Part shown: in pieces, positions 9,145 to 18,036 of the stretch | How positions within the stretch are numbered: position 1 is the stretch's first letter | How the letters are laid out: each line of letters opens with the position of its first letter | Assembly (NCBI GenBank): GCA_022791685.1 | Contig: JAAVZO010000021.1 | Span: 118,507 to 182,506, forward strand | Source of the DNA: Clostridiales bacterium | Lineage (GTDB): Bacteria; Bacillota; Clostridia; Oscillospirales; CAG-272 | Length of the DNA stretch: 64,000 bases | Direction of reading: 5' to 3' | The notes under the pieces: generated by a model | Databases searched by the model: none | The model's input: the letters and a program-made list of their open reading frames with translations, nothing else | What the model was told of the DNA's origin: nothing | Made by a program: the position numbers and the translations under genes

Positions 9145-9633
9145 ATGATACGCACAAAAAAATCAAGCAAAATTTTTGCTCTCATTCTCGCCTTCATTAT
9201 GGCAGTAGTGATCACTGCAGCAATGTCGGCGATATCAGTATCCGCGGCAGTAAACGATGAAGGTGGTATGCCATCGGCTGGAGACAGTCTTCCGAACACC
9301 GACAACAATGGCGGATACAACGATGACAGCGCAAATGACAGCGGTGATAATTCAGACAACCGAATGGGCGGCATCTCGCGCAGCGGGAATGGAATGGCTC
9401 GCAGCAATGATGAAGGTACCGAAAATGGAAACGGTAACGGAGATAACGATAATAACGCCAACAATAATGATGACAGTGATACAGGAACAGTAGCAGCGCC
9501 TCCGCTCGAAGGCGATAATAGCACAAGCGGCACTGAATCCGGCGGTATCGGTATATGGGGTATTATCATTGCAATTCTGGTCATACTTGCCGTTGTACTG
9601 CTCATATTTGCGTTTCTTCCTAAAAAGAAATAA
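9145..9633 (+). CDS. Exported low-complexity protein with C-terminal membrane anchor
   Basis: No family is recognised. The 162-residue protein has a basic start and a hydrophobic signal-like helix ending VSVSAA near residue 34. A disordered stretch rich in Asn, Asp, Gly and Ser occupies about residues 37-128. A C-terminal helix (IWGIIIAILVILAVVLLIFAF) ends in PKKK. The layout is that of a surface stalk protein whose tail anchor resembles a sortase-type hydrophobic-plus-basic tail, but no LPxTG is present. AAAGGAA precedes the ATG by about 12 bases. It is a single-gene unit closed by a terminator shared with mnmE. Confidence 0.7.
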   Translation: MIRTKKSSKIFALILAFIMAVVITAAMSAISVSAAVNDEGGMPSAGDSLPNTDNNGGYNDDSANDSGDNSDNRMGGISRSGNGMARSNDEGTENGNGNGDNDNNANNNDDSDTGTVAAPPLEGDNSTSGTESGGIGIWGIIIAILVILAVVLLIFAFLPKKK

Positions 9634-9642
9634 CGTAAGCCT

Positions 9643-9672
9643 AAATCCGATGCTAAAGCATCGGATTTTTTA
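9643..9672. terminator. Bidirectional intrinsic terminator between convergent genes
   Basis: Perfect 11-base arms (9643-9653 and 9658-9668; core ATCCGATGC) with a TAAA loop are followed by a T-rich tail. It terminates the exported protein gene on the plus strand and abuts the mnmE stop at 9670 on the minus strand. It also marks the junction where the mnmG-parB block meets mnmE in reversed orientation. Confidence 0.88.
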
Positions 9673-11064
9673 TTTTCCGACACAGAAGTGATGGAATATT
9701 CCATCAACGATATCTTCGGTAACACGCCGTCCGTCAAGCTCACCGAGCTCAGCAAGTGCGGATTCAAGGTCAAGTCCAGCTGTATCCGATGTCAGTCCGG
9801 ATTCAAGCGCACACAATGCCGAACATATATATCCATGTGCACGGATAGCTACGGCATTCTGACGCGCGTTGAGTATCATCGCCTGATTATCATAGTCTAT
9901 ATCTCCAACTGCAAACAGCCGCTCAACTGTAGCTTTCAGCTCGTCGATTCCTTCACCGGTCTTTGCTGATATTGTAGCAATATTTTCAAAGCTTGAAATG
10001 AGTCCGCAGTCAAATTTTGTCTCTCCCGCGTCAGATTTATTCAGCACTGCGATCTTTGCCGCGTTAAGCTTATCGATGCGTGCAAATAATTCCATATCTT
10101 CCACGTCTGCTTCACGTGTAAGGTCGAACACTGCGACAATAAGCTCCGCATTTTCAAGCTCAGCTATCGACCGCTCGACTCCGATCCTCTCGACTTCATC
10201 AGAGGTTTCGCGTATTCCAGCAGTATCACAGAGCCGCAGAAGCACTCGGCCAAGCTTTACGCTCTCCTCAACTGTATCGCGCGTAGTTCCGGCTATGTCA
10301 GTAACGATCGCTCTATCACGCCCTACAAGACGGTTGAGAAGCGATGATTTACCTGTATTGGGCTTTCCTACAATTACAGTTCGTATACCCTGCGTAACAG
10401 CCCTGACAGCCCCATAAGAGCTGCACAGTGAATCAAGCTCACCGTCGAGCCATCTAAGTTCGGATATTATCTCATCGTCAGACATAAGCGTTAGATCCTC
10501 GTCAGGGAAATCGACTCCAGCATATACACTTGTTACTACAGATTTAAGCCGCTCGTACAGCTTGTCAGCCTTATCGCGGAATATGCCGCGCTCCTGAGCC
10601 GCTGCAAGTGACAGCTGCTCATCGGTTTCAGCGTCGATAAGCATACCTATCGCCTCCGCCTGTGACAGCGACAGCTTGCCGTTAGTAAATGCTCGGCGGG
10701 TAAATTCACCTGCACCAGCCTGTACAGCGCCAAATCCAAACACTGCTTCAAGTACACGCTCGGTTATAAGTATTCCGCCGTGACAGCTGATTTCGACTAC
10801 ATCCTCTCCGGTATAAGAATTCGGAGCACGGAAAATCGTACACAGACCATCGTCTATCCGACGAAGCTTATCCTCACTATCAGTTCTCTGATAGATATAG
10901 CCATATACAGCGTGATTGCTCGGATATTCCTCGAGCGGCTTACCCGATGAAGGCTTGAACATCGCAGAAGCGATATCGACAGCTTCGTCACCGGATATGC
11001 GTATTACCGCGATCCCGCCTCTGCCATATGCGGTAGAGACTGCGGCAATTGTGTTATTAGTCAT
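9670..11064 (-). CDS. mnmE: MnmE (TrmE), tRNA modification GTPase
   Basis: MnmE is the GTPase partner of MnmG in wobble uridine modification. The 464-residue protein has the N-terminal tetrahydrofolate-binding domain (NTIAAVSTAYGRGGIAVIRISG), a helical domain, and an inserted G domain. The G domain contains GKPNTGKSSLLN near 229, DIAGTTRDT, DTAG and NKSD. The C-terminus FCVGK keeps the invariant cysteine of the family C-x-GK motif. TAAGGAAAAA precedes the ATG. It lies at the distal end of the rpmH-rnpA-yidD-yidC-jag cluster, as in Bacillus. A 68-base inverted repeat and the jag terminator separate it from jag, so it probably has its own promoter. Confidence 0.97.
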   Translation of the reverse strand: MTNNTIAAVSTAYGRGGIAVIRISGDEAVDIASAMFKPSSGKPLEEYPSNHAVYGYIYQRTDSEDKLRRIDDGLCTIFRAPNSYTGEDVVEISCHGGILITERVLEAVFGFGAVQAGAGEFTRRAFTNGKLSLSQAEAIGMLIDAETDEQLSLAAAQERGIFRDKADKLYERLKSVVTSVYAGVDFPDEDLTLMSDDEIISELRWLDGELDSLCSSYGAVRAVTQGIRTVIVGKPNTGKSSLLNRLVGRDRAIVTDIAGTTRDTVEESVKLGRVLLRLCDTAGIRETSDEVERIGVERSIAELENAELIVAVFDLTREADVEDMELFARIDKLNAAKIAVLNKSDAGETKFDCGLISSFENIATISAKTGEGIDELKATVERLFAVGDIDYDNQAMILNARQNAVAIRAHGYICSALCALESGLTSDTAGLDLESALAELGELDGRRVTEDIVDGIFHHFCVGK

Positions 11065-11083
11065 TTTTATTTTTCCTTATCTA

Positions 11084-11151
11084 CAACTTGTCAATATATC
11101 CCCGCCCCTAAGGCAGAATCACCCGTAGGGCGTGGACATATTGACAAGTTG
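11084..11151. repeat. 68-base imperfect inverted repeat between jag and mnmE
   Basis: The arm at 11084-11107 pairs with 11128-11151 across about 24 positions with two mismatches (arms begin CAACTTGTCAATAT and end ATATTGACAAGTTG). The central 20 bases (CTAAGGCAGAATCACCCGTA) are unpaired or weakly paired. No T run follows in the minus direction before the mnmE ribosome binding site, so it is not a plain terminator. It could be a small palindromic repeat element or part of the mnmE leader. Confidence 0.6.
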
Positions 11152-11157
11152 AAAAAT

Positions 11158-11195
11158 GGCTGTATCATTTTGAATGACCTCAAAACGATACAGCC
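11158..11195 (-). terminator. Intrinsic terminator after jag
   Basis: Read on the minus strand, arms GGCTGTATC-TTTTGA and TCAAAA-GATACAGCC form a 16-pair stem with one G-T wobble and a six-base loop. ATTTTT follows. It closes the rpmH-to-jag transcript. Confidence 0.85.
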
Positions 11196-11212
11196 CGTTT
11201 TATTTACTATTT

Positions 11213-12178
11213 TTACGAATCGGATGAATCGTTGTCATCAGACGAGCCTACAAGACTGTTAATATAGTCGTCAAAGCTCTTGAACTTTGTCGGCTGCTCG
11301 CGCTGCGGACGCTCCTTCGAACCATAAGTCGATATCAGATCTGACAGCTCCTCAGCGGTGAGATCATCTCCGTCGTTATACTTCGGAGTCACCGGCTTCT
11401 GAGGCTGCTCCTTACGCTTCTGGGAACGAGCTGGACGCTCCTTCTCCTTGCGCTTTGATGAGCTCGCCGATTTCTCTCTGCCATCGTTTCGATTGCTGCT
11501 ATTCTTATCTCCGCGCTCACGATTTGGTACGCTGAATCCTTCACTTTCGAGATATACGACTACACGTCGATTGTTTTCAGAACCAATAGAATTTGTTGAA
11601 ACACCTTCGATATTCTGTATCTCTGAATGTATTATTCTGCGTTCATATGGCGGCATAGGCTCAAGCATAACGCTTTTCTTATACTTCTTGACTCTCTGGG
11701 CCATACGCTGTGCAAGCGCACGAAGCGTCTGCTCGCGCTTACCGCGGTAATTTTCAACATCGACCGTGATATGCACATAATCGCGTGATTCGTCTTCCTC
11801 GCGCTTATTTGCTGCAAGATTTGTGAGATACTGCAGTGCGTCGAGCGTATCTCCGTGATGTCCGATAAGCACGCCTGCCGCTTCACCATTTACTTTGATC
11901 TCGCGGTCGCTCTTTTTAAGAACATTCATCTCGACTTCGGCTTCAATATCCATATTTCTCAGCAGCGTATCAATAAATTCTTTCGCTACCAAAGCTCCCT
12001 CGCGGGAATATATGACCTTTAGCTTTGCCGGAGCAGAACCTATACCAAGGAATCCTGATTTCTCCTGCTCGACTATTTCATAAGTCAGCTTGTCAGCAGG
12101 TATCCCGAGCTTTTCGGAGGCTTCAGCGAGAGCTGAGTCAACCGTCTTTCCGCTTATAATCATTTCCTGTTTCATCAT
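11213..12178 (-). CDS. jag: Jag/KhpB RNA-binding protein (SpoIIIJ-associated)
   Basis: Jag (KhpB) is an RNA-binding protein linked to cell elongation and found next to yidC/spoIIIJ. The N-terminal Jag_N domain covers about residues 1-50 (GKTVDSALAEASEKLGI). A type II KH domain covers about 75-145 and includes IGHHGDTLDALQYLTN. An R3H domain follows to about 210 (EPMPPYERRIIH). A charged, low-complexity tail rich in Lys, Glu, Arg and Gln runs from about 215 to 321 and makes the protein longer than Bacillus Jag. A GGAAAGGAG site precedes two adjacent ATG codons at 12178 and 12175; either may be used. A GTG at 12184 overlaps the binding site and is unlikely. Confidence 0.93.
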   Translation of the reverse strand: MMKQEMIISGKTVDSALAEASEKLGIPADKLTYEIVEQEKSGFLGIGSAPAKLKVIYSREGALVAKEFIDTLLRNMDIEAEVEMNVLKKSDREIKVNGEAAGVLIGHHGDTLDALQYLTNLAANKREEDESRDYVHITVDVENYRGKREQTLRALAQRMAQRVKKYKKSVMLEPMPPYERRIIHSEIQNIEGVSTNSIGSENNRRVVVYLESEGFSVPNRERGDKNSSNRNDGREKSASSSKRKEKERPARSQKRKEQPQKPVTPKYNDGDDLTAEELSDLISTYGSKERPQREQPTKFKSFDDYINSLVGSSDDNDSSDS

Positions 12179-12217
12179 TAACACTCCTTTCCATCAAAAT
12201 TGGAACACGTCTAATAT

Positions 12218-13366
12218 TTACTTGTCGTTTCGTTTATCGTCCTTCAACTTCGGAGCTTCATCAGGCGATACGCCTTCCTTGAGCTTCGGTCTGCCGTCGT
12301 CTTCCTCGTCATCAGCGCTATCAGATGAAGTAGATGTTGTCTCGTCTTCGTCATCTTCATCGTCTATACGATGGAGTGAACGTACCTTCTGCATTTTCTT
12401 CTGCTGCTTTTTCGACATTGATTTTATATTCAATTCTCGCTCTGCTGCTTTATAATCCTCATCGGTAAACTTCGGTATAGGAAGCATTTTCGACAGTATA
12501 AACTGCTGAACAAGGCTTAGAATATTGCGGAAGATCCAGTAAAGACCGATCGCAGCAGCAACTGTGAATGTGATGTATACCGAGAGAAGCGGCATTGAAA
12601 GATTCATTATCTTCATCGAAATGTCGTTCTGTGCCTCAGGATTAGGATTATACATAAGCTTACGAGTAAGCCATGTGCTGCCGAGCGTTACGACGAGCGT
12701 AAGCAGCGGGATGAGCAGCAACAGGCTGAAGTTGGTAAAGCTCGGTATCTGAGAGAGATCGAGCATACCACCGAAAATAGTAAAGTTAGGAAGTACTTCC
12801 TCGGTAATAGCTGATCCGCTTCCATCAACGAAATTCGATACGCCAAGCTCGCGCATTTTCGTGATAAGGTCGATCTGACGCACGCTTCTGCCTGCCTCAA
12901 ACATCGCATATGCCGATTCTTCAGCACCTGAAGCTATCAGCATTTCATATATCTTAGCCTGAATGTTATTGATAACGTCAACACTGAAGCTGCAAATATA
13001 TTTCAGAGGACTTGTAACAACATTATACAGCGAGATAAGTATCGGGAACTGAATGAGCATTGGTAAGCAGCCGCCCATCGGGTTGAAATTCTCCCGCTGG
13101 TAAAGCGCCATGATCTCCTCGTTCAGCTTCTGCTGAGTCGGCTTGTCCGTCCGTCCGGCATACTTTTTGCGTATAGCCATTTCTTTTGGACGCAGTGAAG
13201 CCTGCTTCACCGAATTTTTCTGCTGTTTGATACCAAGCGGAAATAGGATAACCTGAAGTATCAGCGCAAATAAGAACAGCGCCAACGCATAGTTATGCGT
13301 AAGTTGATAGCTTATCTTGATTATCCAGCCGAGCGGTATATTTATTATATCCCAAATACTGCTCAT
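12218..13366 (-). CDS. yidC: YidC/Oxa1-family membrane protein insertase
   Basis: YidC inserts proteins into the cytoplasmic membrane. The protein starts MSSIWDIINIPLGWII, without a lipoprotein signal, as in many Clostridia. The first hydrophobic helix (YALALFLFALILQVILFPLG) is followed by the basic cytoplasmic hairpin (SLRPKEMAIRKKYAG) and FNPMGGCLPMLIQFPILISLY. A segment of about 80 residues near 140-215 enlarges the outer loop. Further helices lie near 220-310. The C-terminal tail is highly acidic (DDEDDEDETTST) and then basic. I prefer ATG 13366; an open frame extends to 13411, but AAGGAG lies inside that extension. The binding site spacing to 13366 is long (16 bases). Confidence 0.93.
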   Translation of the reverse strand: MSSIWDIINIPLGWIIKISYQLTHNYALALFLFALILQVILFPLGIKQQKNSVKQASLRPKEMAIRKKYAGRTDKPTQQKLNEEIMALYQRENFNPMGGCLPMLIQFPILISLYNVVTSPLKYICSFSVDVINNIQAKIYEMLIASGAEESAYAMFEAGRSVRQIDLITKMRELGVSNFVDGSGSAITEEVLPNFTIFGGMLDLSQIPSFTNFSLLLLIPLLTLVVTLGSTWLTRKLMYNPNPEAQNDISMKIMNLSMPLLSVYITFTVAAAIGLYWIFRNILSLVQQFILSKMLPIPKFTDEDYKAAERELNIKSMSKKQQKKMQKVRSLHRIDDEDDEDETTSTSSDSADDEEDDGRPKLKEGVSPDEAPKLKDDKRNDK

Positions 13367-13422
13367 CTTGTTGTTGTAAACACTCCTTAATTTTTTATTT
13401 TCAGAAATCAAAGATGGTAAAA

Positions 13423-13653
13423 TCAGCGATTTCTTTTTTTCTTTTCGGGAACGGGATCATACCCGCCCTTACAGAATGGGTTACAGCGCAGAATCCTCCA
13501 CACCGTCAGCGCAAGCCCTACAATAAAACCGCGCTTTTCAAATGCCTCGATCGCATACTGCGAGCAGGTCGGAACGAACCGGCAGCATGGCGCTTTCAGC
13601 GGTGAAAGATATTTTCTGTACAGCTCGACGAGCCATATGGCAATATGTTTCAT
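13423..13653 (-). CDS. yidD: YidD membrane protein insertion efficiency factor
   Basis: YidD is a small peripheral protein that helps YidC-dependent insertion. The 76 residues contain the full family pattern: [10 protein letters not shown], then [20 protein letters not shown], then [14 protein letters not shown]. The three conserved Cys positions are present. The ATG overlaps the rnpA stop by four bases, so it is translationally coupled to rnpA. This rnpA-yidD-yidC order is standard. Confidence 0.97.
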   Translation of the reverse strand: MKHIAIWLVELYRKYLSPLKAPCCRFVPTCSQYAIEAFEKRGFIVGLALTVWRILRCNPFCKGGYDPVPEKKKRNR

Positions 13654-14048
13654 TTTTGATTTTGTTTTGTTAAGAGCCGCCGGAAAGCAGCTGTCATATC
13701 CTTTTCTATATCCTGCGACTTTGCATTAAGTATAGAAGCGCGGGCAACTATAACGATAAGATTTCCCTTTCGAATATTCTCACCACACGCAGAGAGACTT
13801 TTCTGGGCCATACGATATCCCTCGCGTATTATTCTCTTTGCGCGGTTTCGTATTACAGCATTTCCAAGCTTTTTGGTTACGGTTATACCCACACGGTTGC
13901 AGCGTTGACCGGATGGATCCGCCTTTGCAATTCGTGCAGCAGCATAATCTGGCAGGGTATACACTACGACGCAGCGTCCGACGTACTTTTTTCCCTTTGA
14001 ATAGGCTTTTGAGTATAGATGATTTTCGCGTATTGCGCGCAGCTTCAT
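13650..14048 (-). CDS. rnpA: RNase P protein component
   Basis: RnpA binds the RNase P RNA (encoded at 46882-47260 in this window) and helps it process the 5' ends of tRNA precursors. The 132-residue protein has the RNR signature [13 protein letters not shown] near residue 78, the start [20 protein letters not shown] and the strand [15 protein letters not shown]. It is slightly longer than the Bacillus protein. GGAAAGGAATAC precedes the ATG. rpmH is 251 bases upstream, an unusually long gap for this pair. Confidence 0.97.
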   Translation of the reverse strand: MKLRAIRENHLYSKAYSKGKKYVGRCVVVYTLPDYAAARIAKADPSGQRCNRVGITVTKKLGNAVIRNRAKRIIREGYRMAQKSLSACGENIRKGNLIVIVARASILNAKSQDIEKDMTAAFRRLLTKQNQK

Positions 14049-14186
14049 TGTATTCCTTTCCCCACGTAGCTATTTAGAGCGTTAGTTATGATATATTACA
14101 ATAAAAACCCCCGAAATACGGGACATTTCCCCGAGCTCTTCGGCGGTTCATCGAATTGCTATAAAAGCTTAAATTGACGGCAAAGT

Positions 14187-14228
14187 CAGATACGACCCAA
14201 TGATAATGAAATGATCGGGAAGTATCTG
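14187..14228. repeat. Imperfect inverted repeat in the rpmH-rnpA gap
   Basis: CAGATAC (14187-14193) faces GTATCTG (14222-14228), with CCC and GGG paired further inside. It lies in the 251-base transcribed gap between rpmH and rnpA. No T run follows on the minus strand, so it looks like a processing or stabilising structure rather than a terminator. Nothing else is recognisable in this gap. Confidence 0.4.
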
Positions 14229-14299
14229 TCCCTGCGGCAATCTAATCCGGCGCGGATATCCTGTTGTTTGTAAAGGATATACATTCGCTTGGCAGTAAC

Positions 14300-14434
14300 T
14301 CAGTATGTGAGTCTCTTTCTGCCCTTTGCGCGTCTTCTCTTGAGCACCTTTCTTCCGTCAGCGGTTCTCATTCTCTTTCTGAAACCATGCTCAACCTTTC
14401 TCTGACGCTTCTTCGGCTGGTAAGTTCTAAGCAT
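14300..14434 (-). CDS. rpmH: 50S ribosomal protein L34
   Basis: A 44-residue, strongly basic protein starts [20 protein letters not shown] and ends GRKRLTY, an unmistakable L34. AAGGAGGT lies seven bases upstream of the ATG. It is the first gene of the minus-strand rpmH-rnpA-yidD-yidC-jag cluster, divergent from dnaA, the classic origin arrangement. Confidence 0.98.
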   Translation of the reverse strand: MLRTYQPKKRQRKVEHGFRKRMRTADGRKVLKRRRAKGRKRLTY

Positions 14435-14563
14435 TTTGGCACCTCCTTAGCTATATTGAATCTTATATCTCCGTACCGTTATGTTGTAACGTAATCGGCG
14501 CGGGGCTATATTCATGCAGTAATTGATCCTACTGTAATTTAAAATCACAGAATAACACCTATT

Positions 14564-14593
14564 ATTATACACAACAATGATAGGGTTTGTCAA
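14564..14593 (-). promoter_or_regulatory. Consensus promoter of rpmH
   Basis: On the minus strand TTGACA (14588-14593) and TATAAT (14564-14569) are 18 bases apart. Both hexamers are perfect. The predicted start is near 14557, leaving a leader of about 120 bases before rpmH. Confidence 0.88.
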
Positions 14594-14733
14594 GGGCTTT
14601 TTAAAAAAAAGTGGAATATCCGAAAAAAATTCACTAATTCATCCCGTCTTCACCTTTTTACAGCTCTGTCCGCCAGCTTTTAATTTTTAATTAAAAATTA
14701 TCTGTAATATGCTACAAATAGCCGCTTTTGCTC

Positions 14734-14762
14734 TTGATTTATTAAAAAAAATATGATATAAT
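14734..14762 (+). promoter_or_regulatory. Promoter of dnaA with extended -10
   Basis: TTGATT (14734-14739) and TATAAT (14757-14762) are 17 bases apart, and TG precedes the -10 (TGATATAAT). The rest of the 398-base rpmH-dnaA gap is AT-rich and holds the rpmH promoter. I see no good DnaA box in this gap, so autoregulation would act elsewhere. Confidence 0.75.
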
Positions 14763-14832
14763 AATTGGTGATATATATTTAGATGTAATAAAACTAAAAT
14801 AATGCGTCAAAAATCCGGAAAGGAATCTATAA

Positions 14833-16254
14833 ATGCAGTCCCTTAACGACATATGGGAGCTCGCGGTAAGTGAGCTCGCCAAAAAATACGAAAAATATAC
14901 TGTCGATCTCTGGCTTTCATCGCTTGTACTCTGCGATCTTAATGATTCTACAGCGGTATTTATCTGCGACCCCGGACTCAGATATAAAATAGTCACGCAG
15001 AAATATCTCGAGGATATAACCGAAGTACTTGCAAAGGTGATCGGATTTAGAGTTGAGGTAGTAGTGATAAACAAAGAAGACAACCCCGCAGAGTACCTAA
15101 TGTATGTGCCAAAGGGTGAGACAGCGCCCGAGCCAGTAAATCTTGCAGATTTTCCACCATCAAAGCCCGCTGAGGATGAAAATTCAGATGGAAGACAAGA
15201 AAGACCGCGCGCCGCACAAAATTGTCAGAACGAATACACCTTTGAGAATTTTGTTGTAGGCAATTCAAACAAGTTCGCGCATGCTGCCTGCGTCGCGGTA
15301 TCAAACGACCCCGCTTGCTCAAGCAACATAGAATCGACCACCTATAATCCGCTGTTCATTTACGGTCCGAGCGGTGTCGGAAAAACGCACCTTCTGTATG
15401 CAATTATAAATCAGATACGAAATAACCGACCAAAGCTTAAGATAGTATATGTAAAAGGTGAGGAATTCACCAACCAGCTTATCGACTCGATCTCAAAGAA
15501 AACTCCCGAGAAGTTCCGTGAAAAATATCGCACAGCAGATATTCTGCTTATCGACGACATTCAGTTTATTGCCGGACGCGACTCAACTCAGGAGGAGTTT
15601 TTCCATACCTTCAACGCATTGTATGAGGACCATCGCCAGATAATTCTTACCTCCGACCGACCACCAAAGGATATCCAAACGCTGGAGGACCGTTTGAAAA
15701 CAAGGTTTGAGTGGGGTATAACCGCAGATATACAGCCGCCGGATGCTGATCTTCGAGCTGCTATTCTCAAAAAGAAGGCTGGAGAAATGAATATCCAGCT
15801 TTCAAACGATGTGGTCAACTTCCTTGCCGAAAATCTCAAGAGCAATATCCGTCAACTTGAAGGAGCGATCAAAAAGCTCGGTGCAATGAGTCTCTTGACC
15901 GGTGTGCCAATTACAATTGAGGTGGCAAAAGCTTCGCTTTCCGACCTTATAACAGGAGGAGAGCCAGTAAGTGTGACAGTCGACCGGATCCTTGACCGTG
16001 TAGCGAAAAAATACGGTGTGCTTGTTGAAGATATGAAGGGCACTAAGCGAACAAAGGAGATTGCATATGCCCGTCATGTGTCTATCTATTTGATCAGACG
16101 GCTGACCGATAGATCACTTCCACAGATAGGAAAGATTTTTAATCGAGATCACACTACTATAATTTCATCGCTTAAAACTATTGAGAAAGAGCTTGGTTCA
16201 AACCCGCTCACTGAGATCGAGGTAAACGACCTTGAAAAGGAAATAAAGGGTTGA
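14833..16254 (+). CDS. dnaA: Chromosomal replication initiator DnaA
   Basis: DnaA is the AAA+ protein that binds DnaA boxes and opens oriC. Domain I occupies about residues 1-80. A variable acidic linker follows at about 95-130. The AAA+ core includes Walker A GPSGVGKTH (178-186) and Walker B ILLIDDIQFIAGR, and the sensor region is VNFLAENLKSNIRQLEGA. The C-terminal DNA-binding domain contains the signature RDHTTIISSLKTIE. GGAAAGGAATC precedes the ATG. Length 473 is typical. The origin lies directly downstream. Confidence 0.98.
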   Translation: MQSLNDIWELAVSELAKKYEKYTVDLWLSSLVLCDLNDSTAVFICDPGLRYKIVTQKYLEDITEVLAKVIGFRVEVVVINKEDNPAEYLMYVPKGETAPEPVNLADFPPSKPAEDENSDGRQERPRAAQNCQNEYTFENFVVGNSNKFAHAACVAVSNDPACSSNIESTTYNPLFIYGPSGVGKTHLLYAIINQIRNNRPKLKIVYVKGEEFTNQLIDSISKKTPEKFREKYRTADILLIDDIQFIAGRDSTQEEFFHTFNALYEDHRQIILTSDRPPKDIQTLEDRLKTRFEWGITADIQPPDADLRAAILKKKAGEMNIQLSNDVVNFLAENLKSNIRQLEGAIKKLGAMSLLTGVPITIEVAKASLSDLITGGEPVSVTVDRILDRVAKKYGVLVEDMKGTKRTKEIAYARHVSIYLIRRLTDRSLPQIGKIFNRDHTTIISSLKTIEKELGSNPLTEIEVNDLEKEIKG

Positions 16255-16893
16255 GAAGAAGCAACTGAGTGAATTTCCAACATGGTTTTAATATTATATC
16301 CACAAGTTTTCCACAGGCTGTTACAAAAAGTGTGGAAACTTTAATAAAACCTGACGGAATGTGCATTTTTTCAGGATTTTCCGGATAGAAAAATTAAAAT
16401 CACATGCTATTGATAACTATCTTTTTTCTTTTACTCTATACTGTTTGCCAACAATTAAACTGCCAACAGCTTCAACAGCAGTATAAAACATCCTGCTGAG
16501 TTATAAACAGCACTGTCAACATCGTAACAGGATGATTTCCACATTTGTCCACAAGAGGACTAAAATATATCAACAAGTTTAAGCTACTGCAAAAATATCC
16601 CCAGAGATTCCACGATATTGTAACAGGCACATGAAAATTAAAAACTCTGAAAAATCCAGTAAACAAACCATTTTTCGGAATTTCCACAGTTTGAACATAG
16701 CCTACTACTACGACTACTAATTTATATCTTAATTTTATTGTTTTTAATTTATTTAGTTTTAGCTTTTTTGAAAATTAAAATTGCAATTATTACAATATCT
16801 GTTGATAACCTGCTTTTTAATCTTTGATACCTTCTTTAATAAATTAAACATACTTATTAAATCATTTAATAAAAATCGGAGAACTGATCTACA
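16255..16893. other. Replication origin oriC (dnaA-dnaN intergenic region)
   Basis: The 639-base gap holds many 9-mers close to TTATCCACA: 16296-16304 (ATATCCACA), 16307-16315 (TTTTCCACA), 16331-16339 (reverse of GTTTCCACA), 16535-16543, 16545-16553 (TTGTCCACA), 16567-16575, 16680-16688, and the reverse box TGTTGATAA at 16800-16808. After the 16680 box comes a trinucleotide tract at 16702-16720, then a very AT-rich stretch to 16870. This matches the Bacillus basal unwinding system: DnaA box, DnaA-trio, AT-rich unwinding zone. No protein-coding gene is present. Confidence 0.85.
16702..16720. promoter_or_regulatory. DnaA-trio-like unwinding element
   Basis: CTACTACTACGACTACTAA is a run of CTA/CGA triplets, so the complementary strand reads as TAG repeats. 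It lies 13 bases after a DnaA box and directly before AT-only DNA. This is the layout known for the DnaA-trio element at Bacillus oriC, where the DnaA filament engages single-stranded DNA. Confidence 0.72.
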
Positions 16894-18036
16894 ATGAAGA
16901 TTAACTTTAATCAATCAAGCCTTGTCGAAGCAATCTCAACTGCTCTTCCCTGCGTTTCAGGAAAAAGCACAATCGCTTCTGTTGAAGGTGTTTTAATCGA
17001 CTGCACAGGTGAAAATGCAGTAATAGTTGCATATGACCTTGAAAAAGGAATACGAATAGAATTCGATGCTGAGATAATTGAAGCAGGTGCCTGCATAATC
17101 AATGCTCAAAGTCTTAATTCGATCATCCGCCTTATGCCTACAGGTCAAATACTATTAGAAGTCAATGAAACATGGAGAGCAAAGCTCTCAAGCGGAAACA
17201 GTGAATTTGAAATAAATGCGATGAGCCCACGCGAATATCCCACACTGCCTGATATTTCTAACCGAAAAGGATTTAATATCAAACAGGCTGATATGCGAAA
17301 TATGATCTCGCAAACTTTATTCGCAGTTGCACAAAATGACGGCAGACCCACATTCAATGGCGCACTTTTCAAGCTGGAAGGCAACCGGATAACAACTGTA
17401 GGATGTGATACCTTCAGACTTGCTATCCGCGAAAAAGTATGCGAGCTCGAAAATACCTCTGACGAAGAACTGAACACCTCCTTCATAGTTCCGGGAAGAA
17501 CACTCAGTGAAGTGCTGAAACTTTTGAATGAGCCGGAGGAAATGGTAAGCATAAATATTAGCAGAAAACAGGTAATATTCCGCTTTGATAAGAAGAATAT
17601 CGTTTTCTTCAGCCGTTTGATCGAAGGCGAATACATCGATTATGAGCGCATAATCCCTAAAAACAGTAAGATCTTCGTTAATATCGACACCGAAAGCTTC
17701 CAGCGTGCACTTGAAAGAGCATCAGTCGTTACCGATGAAGCAGCAGGAAAAAATAAATCCTCTGCTCGCTGCCATTTTTATGACAACCGTCTCGAAATTA
17801 CGTCAGTATCAGCTAACGGCAAGGTTCGCGATGAAGTAGCGACGAGCCATGAAGGTGATGAGATCGAGATCGGCTTCAACTGCCGCTATTTAACAGAAGC
17901 GCTTAAAGCTTCTCAATGTGAAAAATTAAAGCTCTCAATGTCGACACCGTATATCAGTATGATCATTGAGCCGCTTGAAGCTGACCCGAACGACCATTTC
18001 ACATTCCTTGTACTGCCGTTTAAAATGCTCAAATGA
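16894..18036 (+). CDS. dnaN: DNA polymerase III beta subunit (sliding clamp)
   Basis: DnaN forms the ring that tethers DNA polymerase to the template. The 380-residue protein has the usual three-domain clamp layout. It begins MKINFNQSSLVEAISTALPCVSG and ends with the family motif TFLVLPFKMLK. GGAG lies about 12 bases before the ATG, a longer spacing than usual. It follows oriC and overlaps recF by four bases (ATGA), giving translational coupling. Confidence 0.97.
   Translation: MKINFNQSSLVEAISTALPCVSGKSTIASVEGVLIDCTGENAVIVAYDLEKGIRIEFDAEIIEAGACIINAQSLNSIIRLMPTGQILLEVNETWRAKLSSGNSEFEINAMSPREYPTLPDISNRKGFNIKQADMRNMISQTLFAVAQNDGRPTFNGALFKLEGNRITTVGCDTFRLAIREKVCELENTSDEELNTSFIVPGRTLSEVLKLLNEPEEMVSINISRKQVIFRFDKKNIVFFSRLIEGEYIDYERIIPKNSKIFVNIDTESFQRALERASVVTDEAAGKNKSSARCHFYDNRLEITSVSANGKVRDEVATSHEGDEIEIGFNCRYLTEALKASQCEKLKLSMSTPYISMIIEPLEADPNDHFTFLVLPFKMLK

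Noticed and set aside
9212..9526. Antisense and alternative frames across the Asn/Asp-rich exported protein
   Set aside because: Low-complexity codons remove stops in other frames; the products are repetitive and lack start signals.
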